A program made the translations under genes and the position numbers. This document shows, piece by piece, positions 44,696 to 53,147 of a stretch of DNA of 64,000 nt. Below the pieces are notes generated by a model that saw only the letters and a list, made by a program, of their open reading frames with translations, was not told where the DNA came from and ran no database searches. Each line of letters starts with the position of its first letter. The stretch's first letter is position 1. The DNA is from Robinsoniella peoriensis (GTDB lineage Bacteria > Bacillota > Clostridia > Lachnospirales > Lachnospiraceae): contig NZ_JTGN01000016.1 in NCBI RefSeq assembly GCF_000797495.1, positions 1-64,000 of the forward strand, written 5' to 3'.

Positions 44696-46390
44696 ATGAG
44701 GAAGAATTTTAGAAATCAGGTAGCTCTTGGTTTAGCAGCAGTTTTGGCAGCATCTGCTCTGGCAGGATGCGGCGGTTCAGACGGCAAAACCACAGAAGCA
44801 GCAAAAACAGAAGGAACACAGGCAGAAGCAGCTACGGGAGATACTGCCGGCGGCGAAACAGCAGCATCAGGTGAAAGCGGAGACCGCATGACAATTTCTG
44901 TTATGGGTATTGACTGGGGATATGGTCCTCTGGCAAACAGTGAGATGGAACAGTACTGGGAAGATATGTTTGATGTAAATCTGGAAATTGAATGGGTGAA
45001 CTATCAGGATTTTGACCAGAAGGTAAATACTTTGATTGCCGCAGACAGTATGCCGGATGTTATCCAGGTGAGCAAGCAGGGAAATGGTTCTTATTATTAT
45101 CCGGTGTTTACACAGGCGGTAGAAGCAGGATCTTTTGTAGATATGACACCTTACTTATTTGATAATGGCAACGGAATTGCCGAGACCAATGCAGTTATGA
45201 AAAACTGGGACGAGAATATGTGGGATCAGGCAAGATATAACGGCGGCATTTATATTCTTCCAAGAAGTAAGGCGGAAAGCGGACAGAATTCCGGTATAGA
45301 AGTCAGAAAAGACCTGATGGAAAAATATAATTTCACGGAAGAACCAAAAACCATGGAAGAATTGAAGACCTGGTTAATCGATCTGTCTAAAGCGGCATCT
45401 GAAGGTGAAGGCAAGAAGATTTATGCTCTGGAATATTTTGATGATGATTTTATGAATGACAGAATTAAAGCTTTTGCAGTAGCGTTTACAGGACAGTCAG
45501 ATTGGTCTGTAAATGAAAACGGCGAATTTGAATACATGCAGTTTAAAGATGAATATATCAATTTCCTGAACTGGATGAAAGATTTATACGATGCAGGTGT
45601 TATTGATCCTGAATTTGCTTTAGCAAATGCCGATACTTCTAAATGGAAAGCAGGCAATTCCGTGGCATACCTGACAGCATGGTATAACTGGAATCAGTCA
45701 GCAGACCTTACCAGTAATAAAATATTTGATGAAAGTACAGGACCGGAATTAAAAGCATGGTGTCTGATGCCGGTTAAGGGAGACAAAGCATATACGGTAA
45801 GTCCAAACTATACGGACATTGATTCCTGTATCGCAATCAGCGCTAAATGCTCTGATGAAAAAATTAAGAAGATTATGGAAGTATTTAATGCAACAGAAGA
45901 GACTCATCCGGGATACGATTCTGTAATGATGGATGGTGTACAGGATATTCATTATACCTTAAAAGAAGACGGAACAAAAAATACAGATGATGAAACATTT
46001 AAGAAAAAAAGACAGGATGGTTATGTAGGTGCATGGAACCAGATCTTCTTGAAAAAAGATGCGGATCAGATAAACGACAAATTTATGAAAGACGGAACCA
46101 AGAGAGCATCTGATGAAAATATTGCAAAAGTAAAAGAAATCAAAGAGTTTGTATATAGCGACTTAAAAGAAACCGGAATGAAAAATGCAATCAGTAACCT
46201 TCAGTCAGCAACTTACAATAATAACTGGAATGTATTGACCGATGATGTAAATACCCTTTGTGCACAGTATATTATGGGACAGATTGGGGAAACAGAATGG
46301 AAAACCTTTGTACAGGGAATCGTAGATTCTGCTGACTACAAAGCAATCCAGCAAGAATTTAAAGACGCAGCGGCAGAAGCAGCTAAATAA
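44696..46390 (+). CDS. Oligosaccharide-binding lipoprotein (LplA type)
   Basis: The product is 564 residues. The signal peptide ends LAGC with a Gly-Gly-Ser linker, and an Ala/Glu/Thr-rich stretch follows. The mature domain begins DRMTISVMGIDWG. The large size is typical of LplA-type binding proteins, which hold oligosaccharides rather than monosaccharides. TAGGAGGAATAAG precedes the ATG. It probably captures the glycan fragment that the seven downstream enzymes dismantle inside the cell. Confidence 0.94.
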   Translation: MRKNFRNQVALGLAAVLAASALAGCGGSDGKTTEAAKTEGTQAEAATGDTAGGETAASGESGDRMTISVMGIDWGYGPLANSEMEQYWEDMFDVNLEIEWVNYQDFDQKVNTLIAADSMPDVIQVSKQGNGSYYYPVFTQAVEAGSFVDMTPYLFDNGNGIAETNAVMKNWDENMWDQARYNGGIYILPRSKAESGQNSGIEVRKDLMEKYNFTEEPKTMEELKTWLIDLSKAASEGEGKKIYALEYFDDDFMNDRIKAFAVAFTGQSDWSVNENGEFEYMQFKDEYINFLNWMKDLYDAGVIDPEFALANADTSKWKAGNSVAYLTAWYNWNQSADLTSNKIFDESTGPELKAWCLMPVKGDKAYTVSPNYTDIDSCIAISAKCSDEKIKKIMEVFNATEETHPGYDSVMMDGVQDIHYTLKEDGTKNTDDETFKKKRQDGYVGAWNQIFLKKDADQINDKFMKDGTKRASDENIAKVKEIKEFVYSDLKETGMKNAISNLQSATYNNNWNVLTDDVNTLCAQYIMGQIGETEWKTFVQGIVDSADYKAIQQEFKDAAAEAAK

Positions 46391-46482
46391 TAGAAATTGG
46401 CAACAGGGTTCATTCACGATATGCTTAACAACTGAGAACTGACAGATGAAAAGTACGTGGATGTGCCCTGTTAATCTGTAAA

Positions 46483-46630
46483 GCAGTATTGCAGGCAGGA
46501 CCGCGATATGCAGGAAGTATAAGGTTGAAAGAAAATTATGAGATAGAAAGGATGCCATGGTGTGATTCTTTCAACCTGTTTTAGTGTGGCAGTATTGCAG
46601 GCAAGCCTGCAATATGCAATGGGTATAAAT
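46483..46630 (+). repeat. Composite leader element before GH2: copy A2, hairpin B1, copy A3
   Basis: Copy A2 (46483-46522) and copy A3 (46586-46630) share GCAGTATTGCAGGCA. Between them, GGTTGAAAGAA (46523-46533) pairs with TTCTTTCAACC (46566-46576). The last part, GCAATATGCAATGGGTATAA, ends 2 bases before the ATG of the GH2 gene. The B-A arrangement recurs before the GH31 gene. Confidence 0.75.
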
Positions 46631-49600
46631 ATGGTTAATCAGGATTTTTTTCATGAGATTGCAATGACAAAGCATCCAATTGGGACAACAGATAAAGAAG
46701 TACAGCCTTTACCAACACCGGATATCTGGTCTTCAAAAGAAGACTGCCGTCAGCATAAGATTTCCTGGGAGAAGGAAAAGACATTCGAAGAGCAGTGTGA
46801 GAAATTCACGCGGGACTTAGAAGCTATGAGAAAGCAATACCGTCCATACATGAAGAACTATCTGCCGCTTGCAGAGACGGGGACAGAGAGTATTCAATTG
46901 CGTGAATTTGAATTCCGCTATCGGGAAAAAGGAGAGGTATTTACAGAACGGGATGATGTCAATAAGGTATGGGAAAAAGTAACGGTACCTGATTACAGAG
47001 GTCCTGCGCTGGAAGATGGAAAGTGGAGCGGTTATTACAGATGCTCTTATAGAGATACATGGTCAGAAGGGCTCATTCAAAATAAGAAGAGAGCTGTTCT
47101 GTATTTTCAGTGTGTGGACTATATTGCTGAAATATATCTGAATGGCAATTATGTAGGCAGCCATGAAGGATTTTTTGCTCCTTTTTCTTTTGATGTTACA
47201 GATTACATGCAAGAAGAAAATGAATTGGTTATCCTGTGTAAAAATGATGTGCCGATACTTGGCGTTGGTCCGGTTTTGGATGGGGATAAAATCTATGCGG
47301 CTACCGGACCCGGATGGGATGACCCAAATGTTGGATGGCACCATTGTCCGGCAGGTGCTGGAGTATTTGGAAGTGTTGCCCTGGAGATTCGCCCGGAAGT
47401 ATACCTGGAAGATATTTTTGTAAGACCGGATATTGACAATGATATGGTGGAAGTACGGCTGGGGGTCCTGAACTATACAGATGAGGTGAAAACAGATTAC
47501 AATTTGGATCTGGATCTGCTGCCACGTAATTATGAAGGGAGAAAGATCGGAGATTTCCATACGACGATTCCATACGTGGGACCGGGAAAGAATGAATACC
47601 GCTACTTTATACCGGTATCAGATTACAGGCTTTGGGAACCGGATACCCCGTGGCTTTATGGAGCCCGGGCAAATCTGAGAAAAGGTAGTGTATCTGTTTC
47701 AGGCAGGAGCCAGAATTTTGGACTAAAAAAATTTGTGAGTGATGAAACCTCTGTACCAAAAGGGAAATTTTATCTGAACAACCATCCCATAGTACTTCGC
47801 GGTGCCAATGAAATGGGACACCTCCAACAGTGTGTGATGAAGGGAGATTTTGACCAGTTGGTGGATGACATTCTGATTGCCAGGATGTGCAATATGAATT
47901 ATTACCGTATCACTCAGCGTCCGGTACAGGAAGAAATCTATGATTACTTTGATATGCTTGGAATGATGCACCAGTGTGACTTTCCCCTTTTTGGTTTTCT
48001 TAGAAGGCCTCAATTTGCAGAAGCAGTGAAGCAGGTGCAGGAGATGGAACATCTGGTAAGAAAGCATGTATCTGCTGTGTTAGTTACTTTTATAAATGAA
48101 CCCATGTGTATTCGGCGCACCGAAGATCCTGATGATAAATATTCCAGACGCTATGAAGCTAAAGGACACCGGCATCTGTTAAGAGATGAACTGGAGGCAT
48201 TTTTCGCAGCGGCAAGAAAGGCAGTATATGTGGAAAACCCTGATCGTGTGATTAAAAATGTGGAAGGGGACTATGACGGGCCTACCGCAGAAGGTATGCC
48301 GGATTTTCACTGTTACACCATGTGGTATACCAATCATGGAGAACCGATTGGCCGACTGCTGAAAGGATATCTGCCCCCGGTTAAAGAAGGCTGGATGATT
48401 GGATGCGGTGAATATGGTGCCGAGGGCTTGGATCATGAGGAGGTAATGCGCAGTTTCTATCCAAAGAAATGGCTGGAAACACAGCCTGACGGATCCTGGT
48501 ATCCGGATAAAATTGTTCGTGCACAGACCTATTCGGTACAGGGGGACTGGTATGAGGAACAGAATAATATAGCTGACTGGGTAAGGGAGAGCCAGATTCA
48601 TCAGGCAAAAGCCACAAAGCTTTTGACGGATGCCTATCGAAGAAGGGGCGATATTATAAACCATACGGCAATTCATCTGTTGATTGATGCATGGCCGTCA
48701 GGCTGGATGAAGACCCTGGTAGACTGCAGGCGTCAGCCTAAAAGGGCATATTTTACTTATCAGGAATCGCTGCAGCCGCTCCGGGTAAATCTCTATACCG
48801 GGCGCAGCAATGCTTATCTGGATGAACAGGTGGACGTAGAGGCGTGGCTGTTAAATGATACGGGGAAAGACAGTGTATTGACAATCCGGGCAGAAGTATT
48901 TGCAGGTCATGACACAGATCCCTTCGCGGCTTATGAAATGGAAGATACAGCATTAGCGGCGAATGCCATATGTGCCGGCAAGATTCCGTTAAGCTTTGAG
49001 GAAATGCCGGGATTTAACGGCACTCATGCAGAAGTGCAGATTAAAGCAGCTATTTTAAATGAAGAAGGAAATGTTCTGAATACAGAAACCTTATTTCTAC
49101 AGGTGTATAAACGTAAGATACATACGGAGAAGGTCAGAACAATTGGTGATGAAGCAATCTTACTTTGCACTAACTTGGGATTAACGCCAATAGAAACCGA
49201 AGATCAGACTACCTTAGGACAGTCTGACGCAACCGGCAATGATATCTTAATAATCAGTGATTTTAGTTCTGACAGCGTTTCAGAGGCAGAAGCCCATGCT
49301 AAGGCTGGCGGACGAAGCATTCTGCTAATGCCGGAGAAAAAAGTAATACTTAATATCGGAGAAAAAGAGGTATCCACAAAGGGATGTGGGGAACTGTTCT
49401 TTGCGGCAGCAAAGAAAGAGTTCCAAGATTATCCGATTTCCATGGTATATAACAAAGAAAAGGGATATATTGATGCTACTGCATCCTTCACTGTTCAGAC
49501 GGAGCTTCCGGGCGAGGCACTGATATATACTTATGACAAGCAGGGGGCGGGAAAAAACCAGGGCGCAAAACCGCATCTTCCGTTTGTAAAGAAATGCCCA

Positions 49601-49711
49601 CTGGGTGCAGGTGAGATTCTGTTGATAAGTCTGGCCAGATCAGGAAGAATCGGATGTAATCCGGGATTGGATGAACTGTTCAGAAATTTGATCTTGAAAG
49701 GTGAAAGATAA
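46631..49711 (+). CDS. Glycoside hydrolase, GH2-like
   Basis: The product is about 1026 residues. A jelly-roll sugar-binding domain (WSGYYRCSYRDTW ... AEIYLNGNYVGSHEGFFAPF) precedes an Ig-like domain and a TIM barrel beginning RGANEMGHLQQ. The likely acid/base is Glu near 489 (TFINEPM) and the likely nucleophile is Glu near 593 (GCGEYGAEG). GH2 includes beta-galactosidases, beta-glucuronidases and beta-mannosidases; the activity is not resolved here. The ATG at 46631 follows directly after a dispersed repeat, with only a weak ATGGG ribosome site. The 23-codon open extension upstream is repeat sequence. No signal peptide is visible. Confidence 0.85.
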   Translation: MVNQDFFHEIAMTKHPIGTTDKEVQPLPTPDIWSSKEDCRQHKISWEKEKTFEEQCEKFTRDLEAMRKQYRPYMKNYLPLAETGTESIQLREFEFRYREKGEVFTERDDVNKVWEKVTVPDYRGPALEDGKWSGYYRCSYRDTWSEGLIQNKKRAVLYFQCVDYIAEIYLNGNYVGSHEGFFAPFSFDVTDYMQEENELVILCKNDVPILGVGPVLDGDKIYAATGPGWDDPNVGWHHCPAGAGVFGSVALEIRPEVYLEDIFVRPDIDNDMVEVRLGVLNYTDEVKTDYNLDLDLLPRNYEGRKIGDFHTTIPYVGPGKNEYRYFIPVSDYRLWEPDTPWLYGARANLRKGSVSVSGRSQNFGLKKFVSDETSVPKGKFYLNNHPIVLRGANEMGHLQQCVMKGDFDQLVDDILIARMCNMNYYRITQRPVQEEIYDYFDMLGMMHQCDFPLFGFLRRPQFAEAVKQVQEMEHLVRKHVSAVLVTFINEPMCIRRTEDPDDKYSRRYEAKGHRHLLRDELEAFFAAARKAVYVENPDRVIKNVEGDYDGPTAEGMPDFHCYTMWYTNHGEPIGRLLKGYLPPVKEGWMIGCGEYGAEGLDHEEVMRSFYPKKWLETQPDGSWYPDKIVRAQTYSVQGDWYEEQNNIADWVRESQIHQAKATKLLTDAYRRRGDIINHTAIHLLIDAWPSGWMKTLVDCRRQPKRAYFTYQESLQPLRVNLYTGRSNAYLDEQVDVEAWLLNDTGKDSVLTIRAEVFAGHDTDPFAAYEMEDTALAANAICAGKIPLSFEEMPGFNGTHAEVQIKAAILNEEGNVLNTETLFLQVYKRKIHTEKVRTIGDEAILLCTNLGLTPIETEDQTTLGQSDATGNDILIISDFSSDSVSEAEAHAKAGGRSILLMPEKKVILNIGEKEVSTKGCGELFFAAAKKEFQDYPISMVYNKEKGYIDATASFTVQTELPGEALIYTYDKQGAGKNQGAKPHLPFVKKCPLGAGEILLISLARSGRIGCNPGLDELFRNLILKGER

Positions 49712-49712
49712 G

Positions 49713-50795
49713 ATGGGATTGCTTGAGCAAGAAATAAAAAGCAGAAATCTTCCGGAGCTATTTAGAAATAAAGACAATGAGGCTGTACAGAATGAAAGCG
49801 GCTGGAGATCCAGACGGGAGGAGATAAAAAATCTGCTTTGCAGAGAGTTCTGCGGCTGTTTCCCAAGAATTACGCATCGAATAGCAGGTAAACAGGTTCT
49901 GGAGGATGATAGTGCCTACGGTGGCAAAGCGGTGGTGAAGACCATAAACCTTGGGATTGCATCCGATTATTCTTATGTATCATTTCCATACCGTCTCATG
50001 CTTCCGAAAAATGCAGAGCGTCCCCCTGTTTTTCTCTATCTGGCATTTTCACCGGAAATTGCGGATGGGTTAGGAGAAGAAATTCTGGATGCCGGATATG
50101 GTGTGGCAAATGTTTATTATCAGGATATTACCGCCGATTATTATGACGAGCATCAAAGCGGATTGGGCAGGTTTTGTACCAGGAATAATTATGACAGCTG
50201 GGGGAAACTGGCAATGTGGGCATGGGGGAGCAGCAGAATCCTGGATGATATTTTGGAAAGGGAGGAAATAGATGAAAAGAGGGTTGCAGTTCTGGGGCAT
50301 TCGCGTCTGGGAAAAACAGCGTTAATTGCCGGGGCTTTTGATGAGAGGTTTTCCCTGACGGCTGCAAATGAATCCGGCGCGGGTGGAGCCGCTCTGTTTC
50401 GGGGGAAAACCGGGGAGCAGATAGAAAATCTCTATGGGAAGGGATCCAGACTCTGGTTTGACGGAAATTTTTTTAACTACCGAAAGGATCTGACCCGGAT
50501 GCCTTTTGACCAGCATTTTCTCCTGTCCCTGACAGCTCCCCGCCATCTCTATATAGCCAGTGCGGACAGGGATGACTGGGCAGATCCAAAGTCTGAATTT
50601 TTAACGTGTGCGGAATGTTCGAAAGTTTGGAATCTGTATGGAGAAGAAGGTCTGGTTTCACCGGACCGCCTGCCGGAAACAGGAGCATGTTACCATGAAG
50701 GCAGAATCGGATACCATTTGCGGCGGGGGACTCATTATCTCAGCCGGGATGACTGGAGACAGATAATTGCATACCGGAATCGGCATGGAGTGTGA
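49713..50795 (+). CDS. CE15-like alpha/beta hydrolase (glucuronoyl esterase-like)
   Basis: The product is 360 residues. AVLGHSRLGKTALIAGAFD (nucleophile Ser near 197), AANESGAGGAALFRG, APRHLYIASADRDDWADPKSEF and the catalytic His near 340 (RGTHYLSRDDW) match bacterial CE15 proteins, which split esters of (4-O-methyl)glucuronic acid. Together with a GH2 enzyme this suggests a uronic-acid-ester side group on the glycan. The ATG at 49713 is 1 base after the GH2 stop with AAGGTG upstream; GTG at 49701 is the alternative start. No signal peptide, which is unusual for an esterase thought to act on plant wall polymers. Confidence 0.8.
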   Translation: MGLLEQEIKSRNLPELFRNKDNEAVQNESGWRSRREEIKNLLCREFCGCFPRITHRIAGKQVLEDDSAYGGKAVVKTINLGIASDYSYVSFPYRLMLPKNAERPPVFLYLAFSPEIADGLGEEILDAGYGVANVYYQDITADYYDEHQSGLGRFCTRNNYDSWGKLAMWAWGSSRILDDILEREEIDEKRVAVLGHSRLGKTALIAGAFDERFSLTAANESGAGGAALFRGKTGEQIENLYGKGSRLWFDGNFFNYRKDLTRMPFDQHFLLSLTAPRHLYIASADRDDWADPKSEFLTCAECSKVWNLYGEEGLVSPDRLPETGACYHEGRIGYHLRRGTHYLSRDDWRQIIAYRNRHGV

Positions 50796-50810
50796 GAGGT
50801 AAAAGAAAAG

Positions 50811-53069
50811 ATGAAGAGGTATGAAATATATATGAAAAAGCCCGCCAGGAAGTGGGACGATGGATTCCCTCTTGGGAATGGCCGCCTGGGAGCGATGCTG
50901 CTGGGGCGATTGAAAGAAGAAACTATATTTATAAATGAAGAGACCCTGTGTTATGGACCTCCAAGAGAAAGGGAAAATCCCGATGCGTTGGGGCATCTGG
51001 GAGAAATCCGACACCTTTTACTGGAAGGTAAGGTGGAAAAAGCGGCATTTCTGGCTAAAATGGCTCTGGCGTCAACGCCGAAATACAACAATCCTTACCA
51101 GCCTATGGGAGATTTGAGACTTTGTTTCTTAAATCATGCCGGGAAGGAAACGAAATACGAAGCCAGGCTGTGTCTGAATGAGGCAATTGCCACAATTGTA
51201 TATGAACTGGATGAAACCCGGTATGAAAGGGAACATTTTGTCAGTGAAGCTTATCAGGTGCTTGCAATCCGTGTCCGCTCTAAGGGAAAACATAAGATAA
51301 CCATGAGTGCCAATATCAGCCGGAAACCATTTGAAGAATTTACGGGAGTTCTGGGAGAGGCTACAGCGGGAAACTGGGGAGAAAACGGCGCAGGCGGAAT
51401 GCACTATCTGAGTGGGGTACGCATTGCATCGGAGCGAGCCAGGACCATGGGCGATGCCGTTTATCTGGAAGCAGCTGAGGAAGTGGTAGTATATCTGGCA
51501 GCAGGTACGGATTACCTGGATTGTCTGAATGGTAAGCGTAAAGACGGCAAAGAAGCTTATGAAGAACTGTATCAGGTGGTCGGCAAACGGCTGGACGCGG
51601 CACAGGCAGCGGGATATGATGAGATACGCAGGCGGCATTTAGAAGATTATCAGTCTGTATATGGTGATTTTAATCTGGATTTATATGGAACAGGGAAAGA
51701 AGAAATGGCAACAGCTGAAATTCTGAATGCCTTTCGCCAGGGGGATATTTCGTGCGACAATTATCTGACGGAAATTCTGGTACACTATGCCAGATATCTG
51801 ATGGTTGCTTCTTCCTATAACTGCCAGCTTCCCGCTAATCTCCAGGGGTTATGGAACGGCTCCTATGAACCGCCGTGGCAGTGTCAGTATACAATTAATA
51901 TTAATACCCAGATGAATTACTGGTTTGCGGAAAAAGCAGGGTTATCCCAGTGTCAGCTGCCCGTTATGAATCTGGTAAAGCTGCTTGCCGGGAACGGAAA
52001 GGAAACAGCCCGTAAGCTATATGGCGCAAGAGGGTTCTGCGCACATCACAATACAAATGTATGGGGGTGTACAGCACCGGAAGGAATTTTTGATGCATCT
52101 CCCTATTGGGTTATGGGAGGCGCTTGGATGTGCCTGCATCTGTATGAACATTATTTATATACAGAAGACATGGAGTTTTTGAAAGAAGCTCTTCCAATTA
52201 TGAGAGAGGCGATCCTGTTCTTTGAAGATTATCTTTATGAGCTTCCAAATGGCCTTCTGGTCACAGGACCGGTTGTATCTCCGGAAAATACATATCGTTC
52301 AAGGGTGGGTGAAACCGGAGCATTATCTATGGGAACCGCAATGGACAGTGCAATTTTAAGACAGCTTCTGAAAGCGTATCTGGACAGTATGGATGTCCTT
52401 GGAATTCAAAATGAAGAGGAAGAAAAAACCTTAAAGAATATTCTTGGGAAGCTGCCGCCGCTTATGATTGGAAAAGACGGCAGGCTAATGGAGTGGATGG
52501 AGGATTATGAGGAAATGGAACCGGGGCACCGGCATATTTCTCATCTCTATGCATTGCATCCGGGAAATGAAATTACTCCTGAAACTGAGGCATATTTTGA
52601 AGCAGCTAAAAAGACTTTGCAGACCAGACTTACCCATGGCGGCGGACACACAGGCTGGAGCCGTGCATGGCTTGGATGCTTTGCAGCAAGGCTGGAGGAT
52701 GGAAAATCACTGAAAGAGCATGTGAGTCAGCTTCTGAAAAAGTGCATTCAGGATAATCTGCTGGATATGCATCCACCATTTCAAATTGATGGGAATTTTG
52801 GAATTGCAGAGGCAATTCTGGAAGGCATTGTGCGGAGCCTGACAGGAAAAGCGGTATTGCTGCCGGCACTGCCAAAGGAATGGAAAGACGGCAGTTTGAA
52901 AGGTTATATTTTAAAAGGAAATACGAGACTGGACATGGACTGGGAAAATGAAAGGCCTGTGAGAATTGCCCTGACTTCACAAAGCACAAAGACGTATCAG
53001 CTGGCCTGGAGGAATGAGATTAGAAATGTTATCTGCAGGGCAGGAGAAAAAGTAGAACTGAATTGGTAA
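50811..53069 (+). CDS. GH95-family alpha-L-fucosidase or alpha-L-galactosidase
   Basis: The product is 752 residues. The N-terminal GFPLGNGRLGAMLLG and the INEETL segment, the barrel motif LQGLWNGSYEPPWQ, the Asn pair in NINTQMNYW (near 362-368), the acid/base region LMEWMEDYEE (Glu near 560) with GHRHISHLYALHPG, and QIDGNFGIAEAI (near 657) are hallmarks of family 95. This family inverts alpha-1,2-linked L-fucose or L-galactose. No signal peptide. Length is normal for the family. It starts 15 bases after the CE15-like gene. Confidence 0.92.
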   Translation: MKRYEIYMKKPARKWDDGFPLGNGRLGAMLLGRLKEETIFINEETLCYGPPRERENPDALGHLGEIRHLLLEGKVEKAAFLAKMALASTPKYNNPYQPMGDLRLCFLNHAGKETKYEARLCLNEAIATIVYELDETRYEREHFVSEAYQVLAIRVRSKGKHKITMSANISRKPFEEFTGVLGEATAGNWGENGAGGMHYLSGVRIASERARTMGDAVYLEAAEEVVVYLAAGTDYLDCLNGKRKDGKEAYEELYQVVGKRLDAAQAAGYDEIRRRHLEDYQSVYGDFNLDLYGTGKEEMATAEILNAFRQGDISCDNYLTEILVHYARYLMVASSYNCQLPANLQGLWNGSYEPPWQCQYTININTQMNYWFAEKAGLSQCQLPVMNLVKLLAGNGKETARKLYGARGFCAHHNTNVWGCTAPEGIFDASPYWVMGGAWMCLHLYEHYLYTEDMEFLKEALPIMREAILFFEDYLYELPNGLLVTGPVVSPENTYRSRVGETGALSMGTAMDSAILRQLLKAYLDSMDVLGIQNEEEEKTLKNILGKLPPLMIGKDGRLMEWMEDYEEMEPGHRHISHLYALHPGNEITPETEAYFEAAKKTLQTRLTHGGGHTGWSRAWLGCFAARLEDGKSLKEHVSQLLKKCIQDNLLDMHPPFQIDGNFGIAEAILEGIVRSLTGKAVLLPALPKEWKDGSLKGYILKGNTRLDMDWENERPVRIALTSQSTKTYQLAWRNEIRNVICRAGEKVELNW

Positions 53070-53147
53070 ATATGCAATTCAATTATATAAGTAATTTCGG
53101 ACACACTTTGACATTTATAAAAACGCTCTAAGAATATGGAGGAACAA

